A DNA stretch of 59,924 nucleotides from contig RZYE01000002.1 in the NCBI GenBank assembly GCA_009930425.1, positions 1-59,924 of the forward strand. Direction: 5' to 3'. Shown in pieces: positions 1 to 8,577 of the stretch. A program made the position numbers and the translations under genes. The notes beneath the pieces were generated by a model, which had not been told where the DNA came from, did no database searches, and was given only the letters and a program-made list of their open reading frames with translations. The first letter of the stretch is position 1, and every line of letters starts with the position of its first letter. Source of the DNA: Actinomycetota bacterium. Its GTDB lineage: Bacteria > Actinomycetota > Actinomycetes > Actinomycetales > Actinomycetaceae.

Positions 1-1
1 C

Positions 2-268
2 GACAGGGCACTCCGCGAGGCGCTGCTGCCGACCTTCCCCCAGATCTCGGACTTCGAGCTCATCGACTTCAAGGTCCGGATCCTCGACTCGATGCAGGGG
101 ACGGGGGCGACGATCCGGGTGCTCATCGAGACGACCGACGGCATCAGGTCCTGGTCGACCGTGGGGGTGGGATCCGACGTGGTCGCCGCCTCCTGGGAGG
201 CACTGGTCGACTCGATCACGTGGGGCCTGCTCCACCACGCGGTCGAGACCGGCCAGCACGTCGGCTGA
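2..268 (+). CDS. cimA: Citramalate synthase (LeuA/CimA family), C-terminal end only
   Basis: This is the last 88 residues of an alpha-isopropylmalate/citramalate synthase-family enzyme whose 5' part lies before the window. The visible part is the C-terminal LeuA-type allosteric and dimerisation domain. The segment [19 protein letters not shown] resembles the end of the CimA group, which condenses acetyl-CoA and pyruvate to (R)-citramalate and feeds isoleucine synthesis through LeuCD; leuCD are also in this window. The frame is open from base 2 to a TGA at 266-268. The gene is absent from the ORF track because its start is missing. Family assignment is good; citramalate rather than isopropylmalate or homocitrate as product is inferred from the tail only. 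Confidence 0.82.
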   Translation, partial: DRALREALLPTFPQISDFELIDFKVRILDSMQGTGATIRVLIETTDGIRSWSTVGVGSDVVAASWEALVDSITWGLLHHAVETGQHVG

Positions 269-271
269 CCG

Positions 272-277
272 TAGAAT
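272..277 (+). promoter_or_regulatory. Predicted leaderless -10 (TAGAAT) of lplA
   Basis: TAGAAT is followed by 7 bases and then the ATG at 285, so transcription should begin at or next to the start codon. There is no Shine-Dalgarno sequence in between and the -35 region is not recognisable. Confidence 0.5.
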
Positions 278-284
278 TGCCCGC

Positions 285-1331
285 ATGCGTGGCGAGTACA
301 AGGTTCCCGGCGGCAAGCTCGTGGCCGTCGACGTCGAGGTGGAGGACGGCCTGCTCTCCTCGGTGGCGGTCTCGGGGGACTTCTTCCTCGAGCCCGACGA
401 CGCGCTGGAGGACATCAACGCCGCCCTGACGGGGATGCCCACGGCGGCCGACGTCGCCGCTCACGTCTCCGCCATCGAGGCGGCCACCCCCGGGGTCCGC
501 TTCATCGGGTTCAGCCCGGAGGCTGTCGGCATCGCCATCCGCCGGGCCCTCGGCCACGCCACCTCATGGTCGGACCACACGTTCGACATCATCCACTCGA
601 CCCCCCGGCACCCGGCCATGCACGTCGCGCTCGACGAGGTGCTGGCCGGAGAACTCGCCGCCGGGCGCCGCCGCCCGACCCTCGTCTTCTGGGAGTGGGA
701 CGCGCCGCTGGTCGTGATCGGCTCCTTCCAGTCCGTCCGCAACGAGATCGACCCCGACGGGCTGTCGCGGCACGGCATGATGGTGGTCCGCCGGGTCACC
801 GGGGGCGGCGCGATGTTCATGGAGGCCGGCAACTGCATCACCTACTCCCTGGTGGTCCCCACGTCGCTGGTGGAGGGGCTGAGCTTCGAGCGGTCCTACT
901 CGTTCCTGGACGACTGGGTGCTGGGCGCGCTCAAGTCGGTGGGCGTCGAGGCCCGGTACGTGCCCCTCAACGACATCGCCTCGGACAAGGGCAAGATCGG
1001 GGGAGCGGCGCAGAAGCGCTTCGCGAACGGCGTCACGCTCCACCACGTCACGATGGCCTACGACATGGACGCCGACAAGATGCTCGAGGTACTGCGGATC
1101 GGGCGCGAGAAGCTGTCCGACAAGGGCACCCGGTCCGCGAACAAGCGGGTGGACCCGATGCGATCCCAGACGGGCATGGCACGCGCCGACATCATCGACG
1201 CCTTCATCGAGCACTTCTCCTCGCTGAACGAGACCCGGCGCTCCGACTTCACCGCCGATGAGCTCGCCCGGGCGGAGGAGCTGGTGAACACCAAGTTCCT
1301 CACCCCGGAATGGACCCACCGGGTGCCGTGA
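285..1331 (+). CDS. lplA: Lipoate-protein ligase A family, domain-permuted (accessory domain at the N-terminus)
   Basis: The protein (348 aa) attaches lipoate to the E2 or H subunits of 2-oxoacid dehydrogenases or the glycine cleavage system. Residues ~1-90 resemble the small LplB/LplA C-terminal accessory domain (GGKLVAVDVEVEDGLLSSV, then GDFFLEPDD). Residues ~95-340 form the biotin/lipoate A/B catalytic domain, with the ligand loop RRVTGGGAMF (~169-178) and the catalytic-lysine segment DKGKIGGAAQ (~234). In E. coli LplA the accessory domain is C-terminal, so the order here is inverted. A hexamer TAGAAT ends 7 bases before the ATG, which suggests a leaderless mRNA. The gene ends 3 bp from a convergent aldo/keto reductase gene. 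Confidence 0.9.
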   Translation: MRGEYKVPGGKLVAVDVEVEDGLLSSVAVSGDFFLEPDDALEDINAALTGMPTAADVAAHVSAIEAATPGVRFIGFSPEAVGIAIRRALGHATSWSDHTFDIIHSTPRHPAMHVALDEVLAGELAAGRRRPTLVFWEWDAPLVVIGSFQSVRNEIDPDGLSRHGMMVVRRVTGGGAMFMEAGNCITYSLVVPTSLVEGLSFERSYSFLDDWVLGALKSVGVEARYVPLNDIASDKGKIGGAAQKRFANGVTLHHVTMAYDMDADKMLEVLRIGREKLSDKGTRSANKRVDPMRSQTGMARADIIDAFIEHFSSLNETRRSDFTADELARAEELVNTKFLTPEWTHRVP

Positions 1332-1334
1332 CCC

Positions 1335-2327
1335 CTACCAGCGGTGGTGCACGGCCGCCCTGAACCAACGGTCGTAGAGGTCCTCCAGGGCGGCGTCGAG
1401 CTCGGCCCCCAACGGAGGGAGGTCCGCCGCCGCGGCGTTCCCCAGCGCCTGACGGTTGTTCCGCGCCCCCGGGATCACGGTCGTCACGCCCGGCCGGTCG
1501 ATGATCCACCGAAGTGCCACCTGCGCCGGTGTCGCACCCTCAGGACCGAGCTCACGGGCGAGCGCGGTGAACTCCGCGGCGGCCTTCACGCCGTCCTCGT
1601 AGTCGACTCCCGCGAAGGTCTCGCCGACGTCGAAGGCCTCGCCGTGCCGGTTGTAGTTGCGGTGGTCGGTCGGGGCGAACGTGGTCTCCGCCGTGTACCG
1701 CCCCGAGAGCAGCCCGGAGGCGAGCGGTACGCGGGCGATGATGCCGATGCCCTTCTCGAGGGCGGCCGGCAGGACCTCGTCGAGGGGCTTGCGCCGGAAC
1801 ACGTTCAGGATGATCTGGACCGAGGCGACGTTCCGTTCCATCGCGGCGAGCGCCTCGTCGCACGTCTCCACCGAGACGCCGTAGTGGGCGATCCGCCCCT
1901 CATCCACCATGCGGTCGAGGGCGTCGTAGACGCGGTCGTCGGAGAAGACCGGGGTCGGCGGGCAGTGCAGTTGCACGAGGTCGAGGGTGTCGACGCCGAG
2001 GTTCGCGCGCGACCGGTCGTTCCAGGCACGGAAGTTGGCCTCCGTGTAGTTCTCCGGGACCTGGTCCACCCGCCGTCCCATCTTGGTGGCCACGAAGGGG
2101 CGTGGGCCGTCGATCGCGGCGAGGTAGCGCCCGATGAGGGCCTCGGAGCGGCCGTCGCCGTAGACGTCCGCCGTGTCGAGGAAGTCGACCCCGCTTCCCT
2201 GGGCGTCGCCGAGCAGGGTGAGAGCGTCGTCGTCGTTCACGTCCCCCCAGTCAGACCCCAGCTGCCAGGTCCCGAGACCGACCACGGAGACCCCTGCCCC
2301 CGTCCGTCCCAACGCGCGATGTTCCAT
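1335..2327 (-). CDS. Aldo/keto reductase
   Basis: This is a 330 aa NAD(P)H-dependent oxidoreductase of the aldo/keto reductase TIM-barrel superfamily. The catalytic tetrad is visible: Asp51 and Tyr56 (DTADVYGDG), Lys82 (VATKMGR) and His121 (LDLVQLHCPP). The C-terminal cofactor segment IDRPGVTTVIPGARN is also typical. The start is well supported by AAGGAGG seven bases before the ATG. Substrate cannot be told; such soluble enzymes reduce aldehydes, ketones or sugars. It is divergent from hup and convergent with lplA, so it is probably its own transcription unit. Confidence 0.93.
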   Translation of the reverse strand: MEHRALGRTGAGVSVVGLGTWQLGSDWGDVNDDDALTLLGDAQGSGVDFLDTADVYGDGRSEALIGRYLAAIDGPRPFVATKMGRRVDQVPENYTEANFRAWNDRSRANLGVDTLDLVQLHCPPTPVFSDDRVYDALDRMVDEGRIAHYGVSVETCDEALAAMERNVASVQIILNVFRRKPLDEVLPAALEKGIGIIARVPLASGLLSGRYTAETTFAPTDHRNYNRHGEAFDVGETFAGVDYEDGVKAAAEFTALARELGPEGATPAQVALRWIIDRPGVTTVIPGARNNRQALGNAAAADLPPLGAELDAALEDLYDRWFRAAVHHRW

Positions 2328-2531
2328 TGCGGCCCTCCTTGGTTCCCGTCCAGCCTAAGCTCCGCGTGTCAGGCGTGCGGCCGGGTTGCTGTCCCGAAAG
2401 TGGCCAGATTCGCCACAATTCGGCCGTTTCAGGCGTTTGGGGCAGACATTGGCGCACGCAACTGCGTAAGGTCGGGACAGCGGCACCCAAAAAGCGGGGC
2501 CTGCACCTGACCCAACCAAGGAGAGCCATAC
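2328..2531. other. Divergent intergenic region between the aldo/keto reductase gene and hup
   Basis: These 204 bases hold the control regions of both divergent genes. Nothing codes here. A short imperfect inverted repeat (GTGGC-N7-GCCAC, 2400-2416) is visible, but I cannot assign a regulator. The hup side ends with the Shine-Dalgarno AAGGAGAG about six bases before the ATG. No convincing -35/-10 pair could be chosen by eye. Confidence 0.5.
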
Positions 2532-2813
2532 ATGTCCGTGAACCGTACTGATCTCGTCGCCGCCGTCGCGGAGCGCGCCTCGCTCACCAAGGCGCAGGCG
2601 GACGCCGCCCTGGCCGCCATCCAGGACGTGATGGTGGAGTCGATCGCCAAGGGAGAGGCCGTCAAGGTCACCGGCCTGCTGTCGGTGGAGCGCGTGGACC
2701 GCGCCGCCCGCACCGGCCGGAACCCCCGCACGGGCGAGGAGATCGCCATCCCCGCCGGCTACGGTGTCAAGATCACCGCGGGCTCGGCGCTGAAGAAGGC
2801 AGTGGCCAAGTAG
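2532..2813 (+). CDS. hup: HU-family nucleoid DNA-binding protein
   Basis: This 93 aa histone-like protein has the full HU/IHF fold. An N-terminal helical dimerisation part (MSVNRTDLVAAVAERASLTK) is followed by the DNA-binding beta-arm with the signature GRNPRTGEEIAIPA (~residues 57-70). It bends DNA and compacts the nucleoid. It lacks the long Lys/Ala/Pro-rich tail of mycobacterial HupB, so it is the short bacterial type. It starts at an ATG behind AAGGAGAG and is followed by a hairpin at 2825-2851, so it is probably monocistronic. Confidence 0.97.
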   Translation: MSVNRTDLVAAVAERASLTKAQADAALAAIQDVMVESIAKGEAVKVTGLLSVERVDRAARTGRNPRTGEEIAIPAGYGVKITAGSALKKAVAK

Positions 2814-2824
2814 GCGCCCCAGGA

Positions 2825-2851
2825 GGCGGCCGACCGGTAAGGTCGGTCGCC
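2825..2851 (+). terminator. Probable transcription terminator after hup
   Basis: GGCGGCCGACC and GGTCGGTCGCC form an 11-bp stem with one G-U pair and a 5-base loop (GGTAA). Only TTCGT follows, so the T-tract is weak, which is common in high-GC actinobacteria. Confidence 0.6.
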
Positions 2852-2882
2852 TTCGTCGTGTCCGCGTCCTAGACTGCTCGCC

Positions 2883-3218
2883 ATGAGGAACCGCTTCCGC
2901 GCCGCCCACGACGCCCCGGGGAGCCCCGGAGCGCCCGACTCCCCGTCCGCCGACGGGGCGACCACGCTGCTCGAGCGCGAGGAGACCGCCGAGGACTCCT
3001 CGGAGGGCGACCGTTTCGCCCACTACGTGCGCAAGGACCGGATCGCGGCCTCGGCGGCGTCCGGACGGCCCGTGGTGGCGCTGTGCGGGAAGGTGTGGAC
3101 CCCCCGACGGGACCCGAGCAGGTACCCCGTCTGTCCGGCCTGCAAGGAGATCCTCGAGAGCCTCCAGTCCGGCGGCAGGGGTGGGGACGGCGGCAGGGGT
3201 GGGGACAAGGGCGACTAG
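2883..3218 (+). CDS. DUF3039 family protein
   Basis: This is a 111 aa actinobacterial protein of unknown function. The conserved part (~residues 45-95) contains FAHYVRKDRI, then ALCGKVWTP and CPACKEI; the cysteines of LCG and CPAC look like a small zinc-binding site. The N-terminus is acidic and low in complexity. The tail is Gly/Asp-rich (GGRGGDGGRGGD) and comes from a short DNA repeat (ggcaggggtgggga). TAGACT ends 7 bases before the ATG with no Shine-Dalgarno sequence, suggesting a leaderless mRNA. It overlaps the convergent pncB by 4 bp. Family membership is confident; function is unknown. Confidence 0.85.
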   Translation: MRNRFRAAHDAPGSPGAPDSPSADGATTLLEREETAEDSSEGDRFAHYVRKDRIAASAASGRPVVALCGKVWTPRRDPSRYPVCPACKEILESLQSGGRGGDGGRGGDKGD

Positions 3219-4555
3219 GAACCCAGCGACACGTGCCGCGTGGTGAGGGCCGGCTCTCCCTCCGAGAGCCGCCAGGCCGGGTACGGCAGCTCCGCACGTG
3301 ACGCCAGGTGGCGTTCCGTGGCCCGCTGCAGGGCCTCCGGCCCGCGATGCTCCTCGACCACGGCGCCGTCGCGTATCAACTCGACCTGGAGTGGGCGGGC
3401 CCCGAGGTCCTCGAGGTGGCGTTCCGCGTCACCCGGGTCACCCCCGGTCACGGTGACCTCCTCGACGGCGTGGCCCTCCTCCAGCACCCGTCCCGCGAGC
3501 TTCCGGCCGCCGATCGACCTCTTGGACTCCGACTCCTTCTGGACGGGCTCGAAGCGCCCATCGGTACCCTCCCGGGCCACGAGCTTGTACACGAGCTCGG
3601 CCGTCGGATGGCCGGAGCCGGTCACCAGCTTCGTGCCGACGCCGTAGGCATCCACCGGCGCGGCATTCAGCGCGGCGATGGCGTACTCGTCGAGGTCGGA
3701 GGTGACGGTGATCCGGGTGGAGGTCGCTCCGAGGTCGTCGAGCTGCTGGCGGACCGTGAAGGCCTGGGCCACGAGGTCACCGGAGTCCAGTCGCACCGCT
3801 CCCAGCTCCCCACCCGCCGCCCGTGCGGCGGCCACGGCGCGCTCCACTCCGCGCGGGACATCGTAGGTGTCCACGAGGAGGGTGGTGCCGGGCCCGAGAG
3901 CCGCGACCTGGGCGGCGAACGCCGACTCCTCGTCGTCGTGGAGGAGCGTGAACGAGTGGGCTGCCGTGCCGATGGGCCGGATGCCGTAGCGGTGGGCAGC
4001 CTCGAGGTCCGAGGTCCCCGCGAAGCCGGCGACCACTGCGGCGCGGGCGGCCGCCACCGCGGCCTCCTCGTGGGTGCGGCGCGCCCCCATCTCCAGGCAC
4101 GGCCGGCCGTGCGCCGCAGTCGTCATCCGCGAGGCGGCGGCCGCCACCGCGCAGTCATGGTTCAGCACGGACAGCACCACCGTCTCCAGCACCACCGCCT
4201 CGGCGAACGTGCCCTCGACGGTCAGGACGGGTGAGCCGGGGAAGAAGCACTCGCCCTCCGCGTACCCGGTGATCGAACCTGTGAAGCGGAGGCCGGCGAG
4301 GAATTCGAGGGTCTGGGGCCGGACGACGCCCCTCTCGCCGAGCCAGCCGAGCTGCGCGTCGGTGAACCGGAAGGCCTCGACCGCGTCCAGGAGCCGGGCC
4401 ACGCCCGCCACCACCCCATAGCGCCGCCGCGAGGGCAGGCGGCGGTTGAACACCTCGAAGACGCACGCGCGAGACGCGGTCCCCGACTCGAGGGCGGCAT
4501 CGATCATGGTGAGCTCGTACATGTCGGTGAACAGGGCGGTGGATTGGCACGGCAT
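3215..4555 (-). CDS. pncB: Nicotinate phosphoribosyltransferase
   Basis: PncB (446 aa) makes nicotinate mononucleotide from nicotinate, PRPP and ATP in the Preiss-Handler NAD salvage route; nadD, which acts next, is also in this window. Family features include the N-terminal TDMYELTM, the PRPP/product region around GAVRLDSGDL and GVGTKLVTG, and EMGARRTHEEAA. It faces the clpS-DUF2017-murI block, as in M. tuberculosis (Rv1330c/Rv1331). TAGCGT ends 7 bases before the ATG, suggesting leaderless expression. Confidence 0.95.
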   Translation of the reverse strand: MPCQSTALFTDMYELTMIDAALESGTASRACVFEVFNRRLPSRRRYGVVAGVARLLDAVEAFRFTDAQLGWLGERGVVRPQTLEFLAGLRFTGSITGYAEGECFFPGSPVLTVEGTFAEAVVLETVVLSVLNHDCAVAAAASRMTTAAHGRPCLEMGARRTHEEAAVAAARAAVVAGFAGTSDLEAAHRYGIRPIGTAAHSFTLLHDDEESAFAAQVAALGPGTTLLVDTYDVPRGVERAVAAARAAGGELGAVRLDSGDLVAQAFTVRQQLDDLGATSTRITVTSDLDEYAIAALNAAPVDAYGVGTKLVTGSGHPTAELVYKLVAREGTDGRFEPVQKESESKRSIGGRKLAGRVLEEGHAVEEVTVTGGDPGDAERHLEDLGARPLQVELIRDGAVVEEHRGPEALQRATERHLASRAELPYPAWRLSEGEPALTTRHVSLGS

Positions 4556-4626
4556 GGTCGAAACGCTAGCGCGTGACCTGCCGTTCGGCCCCGTGCTCCG
4601 TGGGACGGGTGGGACAATTGGCCACG

Positions 4627-4905
4627 ATGACCTCCCTGCCGGACCAGCAACTCGACGACCAGGCGACGACGCAGAGCGCCTGGCGCGTGGTGGTGTGGGA
4701 CGACCCCGTCAACCTCATGAGCTACGTGACTTACGTGTTCGAGACCCACTTCGGCCATCCGCACGACAGGGCGCACGCCCTCATGATGCAGGTCCACACG
4801 GAGGGCCGGGCGGTGGTCGCCGAGGGAGGACGGGAGCCGATGGAGAGCCACGTCTCCGCGATGCACTCCTACGGGCTGTGGGCGACCCTGGAGAGCCCCG
4901 GCTGA
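4627..4905 (+). CDS. clpS: ATP-dependent Clp protease adaptor ClpS
   Basis: ClpS (92 aa) delivers N-degron substrates to the ClpAP/ClpCP protease. The diagnostic N-degron pocket is clear: [18 protein letters not shown], with the DD..N...YV pattern, followed by the usual helix with [12 protein letters not shown]. The ORF track begins upstream at 4573, but the ATG at 4627 gives the normal length. ACAATT lies 6 bases before this ATG and could be a -10 element. The stop overlaps the next start (TGATG), so it is translationally coupled to the DUF2017 gene. Confidence 0.95.
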   Translation: MTSLPDQQLDDQATTQSAWRVVVWDDPVNLMSYVTYVFETHFGHPHDRAHALMMQVHTEGRAVVAEGGREPMESHVSAMHSYGLWATLESPG

Positions 4906-5507
4906 TGTTCGCGTTCACCGCCACGTCCGCGGGCTACGCCTCACGGCTCGACACCTCGGAACGGGCTGTCCTCACCCGTGTCGTGGAGGACGTCGCCATC
5001 CTCGTGGCGGACGGTGAGGAGGAACGCGGCGACGATGACGATCCGATCGCCCACCTGGACTTCGAACCTGCCGGGGCCGGCGAACGGCCGGACGGGGACC
5101 CCGCCCTCGCGCGACTCTTCCCGCCCATGTCCGTCTCCGATCCGGACCTTGCCGCGGAGATGCGTGGGCTGACGGTGGACGAGGTCCGCCGCAGCAAGCT
5201 GGCCAACCTCGCCGTGGTCGCTCGCGCCCTGGCCTCCGGGTCCGAGACGGTGCTGGTCCGCCGCGGGGAGGAACTCCAGTGGCTCGCCGCGCTGACCGAT
5301 GTCCGGCTGGTGCTCGCCTCCCGCCTGGGAATCGACGACGACGCCGACTCCCGGCGGGTCCACGACCTGGCCGTTGCCTCCGCCCGCGAGGACTCGTCGG
5401 GTGGCGACGACGAGCGGCTCGTGGCGTTGGCGTCCCTGTACGCCGGTCTCACGTGGTGGCAGGAGTCACTGCTCCTCGCGGTGTCCCGGGACCGCCGGGC
5501 GATCTAA
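4905..5507 (+). CDS. DUF2017 family protein
   Basis: This 200 aa actinobacterial protein is conserved directly downstream of clpS, as in the Rv1331-Rv1332 pair. It is soluble and alpha-helical. A recognisable part is RLFPPMSVSDPDLAAEMRGLT, and a C-terminal stretch ends in ALASLYAGLTWWQESLL. Function is unknown; coupling to clpS (1-bp overlap of stop and start) suggests a role linked to regulated proteolysis, but that is inference. The ORF track extends it far upstream through the clpS shadow; the start at 4905 is chosen for the TGATG overlap and family length. Its TAA stop forms part of the murI -10 hexamer. Confidence 0.82.
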   Translation: MFAFTATSAGYASRLDTSERAVLTRVVEDVAILVADGEEERGDDDDPIAHLDFEPAGAGERPDGDPALARLFPPMSVSDPDLAAEMRGLTVDEVRRSKLANLAVVARALASGSETVLVRRGEELQWLAALTDVRLVLASRLGIDDDADSRRVHDLAVASAREDSSGGDDERLVALASLYAGLTWWQESLLLAVSRDRRAI

Positions 5508-5510
5508 GCT
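5505..5510 (+). promoter_or_regulatory. Predicted leaderless -10 (TAAGCT) of murI, containing the DUF2017 stop codon
   Basis: The stop TAA of the preceding gene is the first half of TAAGCT, which is followed by 6 bases and the GTG start of murI. No Shine-Dalgarno sequence fits this start. Confidence 0.45.
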
Positions 5511-5516
5511 CGTCCT

Positions 5517-6338
5517 GTGAAGCATGCGCCCATCGGGGTCTTCGACTCGGGAGTCGGAGGACTGACGGTCGCCCGCGCGATCATCGACCAGCTGCCGGGT
5601 GAGTCGATCATCTACATCGGGGACACGGCGAACTCCCCGTACGGGCCCAAGCCGATCGCCCACGTCCGCCAGCTCGCGATGGACATCATGGACCAGCTCG
5701 TCATCTCGGGGGTCAAGGCCCTCGTGATCGCCTGCAACTCCGCCTCCGCCGCGACCCTCCGGGACGCACGGGAGCGCTACGCCGTCGACGCCGGCGTCCC
5801 GGTGGTCGAGGTGATCCACCCGGCCGTTCGCCGTGCCGTCTCCGCCACTCGCAACGGCAGGGTGGGCGTCCTCGGCACGGAGGCGACCATCACGTCGGGG
5901 GCCTACCAGGACGCGTTCGCGGCGGCGCCGCACCTCACCCTCACCATGAAGGCGTGCCCGCTGTTCGTGGACTACGTGGAGCGCGGCATCACCGCCGGCC
6001 CGGAGATCCTCCGGGTCGCCCGGGAGTACCTCGAGCCCGTTCGTGCCGCCGGGGTCGACACCCTCGTCCTGGGATGCACCCACTACCCGCTCCTCACCGG
6101 CGTCATCAGCTACGTCATGGGTGAGGACGTCACTTTGGTCTCCTCCGCCGAGGAGACGGCCAAGGACCTCTACCGCACCCTCACGGCGCACGACCTGCTC
6201 GCGGACCACCTGAGCGTCCCGGAGCACCGCTTCCTCGCCACGGGCGACGCTGCCGACTTCGCGCGCCTGGCGAGGCGCTTCCTGCCCGAGGTCCAGTCCG
6301 TCTCCGGCATCACCGCCCTGACTGGAGTCAATCGATGA
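5517..6338 (+). CDS. murI: Glutamate racemase
   Basis: MurI (273 aa) interconverts L- and D-glutamate to supply D-Glu for peptidoglycan. Both catalytic cysteines are present: Cys73 in IACNSASA and Cys187 in [11 protein letters not shown]. The N-terminal [12 protein letters not shown] and the GDTANSPYG loop are typical. The start is GTG; TAAGCT six bases upstream suggests a leaderless transcript. Its end overlaps the next gene by an ATGA junction, so it heads a murI-MBL-(rph-rdgB) block in the same order as M. tuberculosis Rv1338-Rv1341. Confidence 0.97.
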   Translation: MKHAPIGVFDSGVGGLTVARAIIDQLPGESIIYIGDTANSPYGPKPIAHVRQLAMDIMDQLVISGVKALVIACNSASAATLRDARERYAVDAGVPVVEVIHPAVRRAVSATRNGRVGVLGTEATITSGAYQDAFAAAPHLTLTMKACPLFVDYVERGITAGPEILRVAREYLEPVRAAGVDTLVLGCTHYPLLTGVISYVMGEDVTLVSSAEETAKDLYRTLTAHDLLADHLSVPEHRFLATGDAADFARLARRFLPEVQSVSGITALTGVNR

Positions 6339-7129
6339 AACTGACCGTGGTCGGCTGCTCCGGCTCGATGTCCGGCCCAACCTCCGCCGCCTCCTGCTAC
6401 CTGATCCAGGCGCGCGGGACCTCCGACGACGGCGCACGCCGGGTCTTCACCGTGGTCCTCGACCTGGGACCCGGGGCCTTCGGCCAACTCATGAACCACG
6501 TCGACCCGCGGGACGTCGACCTTGTCGTCCTGTCCCATCTCCACGCTGACCACATGGCGGACATGATCGGCTACCACGTCTTCCGGCGCTGGTATCCGAC
6601 GGGTGCGCTCGGGCCAGTCGACGTGCTCGCGCCGGGCGACGCCGTCGACCGCGTGCGCGGGGTGGGCGGCGACGGTCCGGAGGAGGACTTCTCCGCGGAC
6701 TTCACCTTCCGCCCGTTCGACGCCAACCCGGTGGTCGAGGTGGGCCCGATGCGGATCGAGGCGTTCCCCGTGCTGCACCCGGTGGAGGCGTGGGCGGTGC
6801 GGGTGACCGGGCCGTCGTCCACCGGCGACGGGGAGGTCGTGGTCACCTACTCCGGTGACACCGATGCCTGCGACGGCCTCGTGGAGTCGGCCCGCGATGT
6901 CGACCTGTTCCTGTGCGAGGCCGGGTTCGTGGAGGGTCGCGACACCGTGCGGGGCATCCACCTCACGGGCGAGCGGGCCGGGGAGATCGCATCCCTCGCC
7001 GGGGCGCGGCACCTGGTGCTCACCCACATCCAGCCGTGGACGGAGCCGCAGGAGGTCGCCCGCGCCGCGTCCACGCGGTTCGACGGCGGCATCGAGGTGG
7101 CGCGCACCGGAGCGGTCTGGGAGCTCTGA
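6335..7129 (+). CDS. Metallo-beta-lactamase-fold phosphodiesterase (Rv1339-like)
   Basis: This 264 aa enzyme has the metal-binding signature [12 protein letters not shown] (HxHxDH), a later Asp in TYSGDTDAC, and His residues in [13 protein letters not shown] and LVLTHIQPW. It matches the RNase Z-like MBL proteins encoded between murI and rph in actinobacteria. The M. tuberculosis member Rv1339 is described as an atypical class II cyclic-nucleotide phosphodiesterase acting on cAMP; a similar activity here is inferred from synteny and motifs. The ATG overlaps the murI stop (ATGA), so expression is coupled. Confidence 0.88.
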   Translation: MKLTVVGCSGSMSGPTSAASCYLIQARGTSDDGARRVFTVVLDLGPGAFGQLMNHVDPRDVDLVVLSHLHADHMADMIGYHVFRRWYPTGALGPVDVLAPGDAVDRVRGVGGDGPEEDFSADFTFRPFDANPVVEVGPMRIEAFPVLHPVEAWAVRVTGPSSTGDGEVVVTYSGDTDACDGLVESARDVDLFLCEAGFVEGRDTVRGIHLTGERAGEIASLAGARHLVLTHIQPWTEPQEVARAASTRFDGGIEVARTGAVWEL

Positions 7130-7147
7130 CCCGGGTAGGCTCGTGCC

Positions 7148-7882
7148 ATGGAGCACACCCGCGCGGACGGACGCACGCCCCGGGAGATGCGGGACGTCCG
7201 CATCACCCGTAACTGGCTGGACACGGCCGAGGGGAGTGCCCTCATCGAGTTCGGCGGTACCCGCGTGCTGTGCGCGGCCAGCTTCACGAGCGGGGTACCA
7301 CGGTGGCGAGCCGGTTCCGGGCTCGGCTGGGTGACCGCCGAGTACGCCATGCTGCCGCGCGCCACGTCCACCCGCACCGACCGTGAGTCCGTCCGGGGCA
7401 GGATCGGCGGGCGGACCCACGAGATCTCCCGCCTGATCGGACGCTCGCTGCGGGCGGTCGTCGACTACCGGGCGCTCGGGGAGAACACGATCGTCCTGGA
7501 CTGCGACGTCCTCCAGGCCGACGGTGGGACCAGGACCGCCGCGATCACCGGGGCGTGGGTGGCCCTCGCGGACGCGGTCGCCTGGGGGACCGAGCGGGGC
7601 CACGTCGGCCGGCGGCCGGTGCTCACGGACAGCGTGGCGGCCGTGTCCGTGGGAATCATCGACGGCGTTCCCTGCCTCGACCTGCCCTACGAGGAGGACG
7701 TCCGGGCGCACACCGACATGAACGTCGTGGCGACCGGGGCCGGCAGGTTCGTGGAGGTCCAGGGCACTGCCGAGGGTGCTCCCTTCGACCGCGCCGAACT
7801 CGACGCACTCCTCGACCTGGCGCTCGGCGGGATCGCCCACCTGACCACGGTGCAGCGCAGTGCCCTCGGGGACGGCCGATGA
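7148..7882 (+). CDS. rph: Ribonuclease PH
   Basis: RNase PH (244 aa) is a phosphorolytic 3'-5' exoribonuclease that trims tRNA precursors. It has the N-terminal [13 protein letters not shown], the substrate-binding segment [27 protein letters not shown], and the phosphate-site region [19 protein letters not shown]. It is full length. TAGGCT followed by 6 bases before the ATG suggests a separate leaderless promoter inside the murI-rdgB block. Its last codons overlap the rdgB ATG. Confidence 0.97.
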   Translation: MEHTRADGRTPREMRDVRITRNWLDTAEGSALIEFGGTRVLCAASFTSGVPRWRAGSGLGWVTAEYAMLPRATSTRTDRESVRGRIGGRTHEISRLIGRSLRAVVDYRALGENTIVLDCDVLQADGGTRTAAITGAWVALADAVAWGTERGHVGRRPVLTDSVAAVSVGIIDGVPCLDLPYEEDVRAHTDMNVVATGAGRFVEVQGTAEGAPFDRAELDALLDLALGGIAHLTTVQRSALGDGR

Positions 7883-8577
7883 CCACGGACGGCTATGCGG
7901 GCGGGCTCATGGATGAGCATCCCGGGGACCTGAGCCCGATGCGGCGCGTGCCCCGGTCCGCGCGCCTCGTGCTCGGCACCGCGAACGCCCACAAGGTCGG
8001 GGAGCTGCGTGCGATCCTCGCCGCCGAGATCCCCGGCTTCGACACGGAGGTGGTCATCGGCGTGTCCGACCTCGGGATCGACTCGCCGGTGGAGGACGGG
8101 GTGACGTTCGAGGAGAACGCGGTCCTGAAGGCCCGCCACTTCGCGCGGGCCACCCGGCTTCCTGCGATCGCGGACGACTCGGGACTCGTGGTCGACGTGT
8201 TCGGTGGGGCGCCCGGGGTGTTCTCCGCCCGGTGGTGCGGTCACCACGGGGACGACCGCGCCAACCTGGACCTGCTCCTCGCCCAGCTCGAGGATGTCCC
8301 GGAACACCACCGCGGTGCCCGCTTCGTCTGTGCCGCTGCGCTCGTGACGCCGTCGGGGGAGCAGTACGTGGAGGTCGCCGAGGTGCGCGGCTGCCTGCTG
8401 GAGCGACCCGAGGGCACGGGGGGCTTCGGCTACGACCCGATCTTCCAGCCGCGGGGCCACTCGCGCTCGATGGCGGAGCTCACCGCGGCCGAGAAGAACG
8501 CGATCTCGCACCGGGGCAAGGCGTTCAGGGCGTTGGCCGACGAGATCGCGTCCGTGGTCGCCCGCGGAGGCCGTTGA
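7879..8577 (+). CDS. rdgB: Non-canonical purine NTP pyrophosphatase (RdgB/HAM1)
   Basis: The enzyme hydrolyses dITP, XTP and similar deaminated nucleotides to keep them out of DNA. Visible motifs are [14 protein letters not shown], the catalytic [22 protein letters not shown] and GFGYDPIF, followed by [13 protein letters not shown]. The start at 7879 overlaps the rph stop (ATGA). The core domain begins ~30 residues later, so initiation at 7909 or 7939 is also possible. The 3' end overlaps the convergent DUF3054 gene by about 53 bp. Confidence 0.94.
   Translation: MTTDGYAGGLMDEHPGDLSPMRRVPRSARLVLGTANAHKVGELRAILAAEIPGFDTEVVIGVSDLGIDSPVEDGVTFEENAVLKARHFARATRLPAIADDSGLVVDVFGGAPGVFSARWCGHHGDDRANLDLLLAQLEDVPEHHRGARFVCAAALVTPSGEQYVEVAEVRGCLLERPEGTGGFGYDPIFQPRGHSRSMAELTAAEKNAISHRGKAFRALADEIASVVARGGR

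Noticed and set aside
1344-2510. 388-codon plus-strand ORF opposite the aldo/keto reductase
   Set aside because: Shadow frame; the minus strand has the full catalytic tetrad and a good ribosome site.
4609-4626. GGGACAATTGGCC before clpS as a DosR box
   Set aside because: Only the left half fits GGGAC-N4-GTCCC; the right half does not match.
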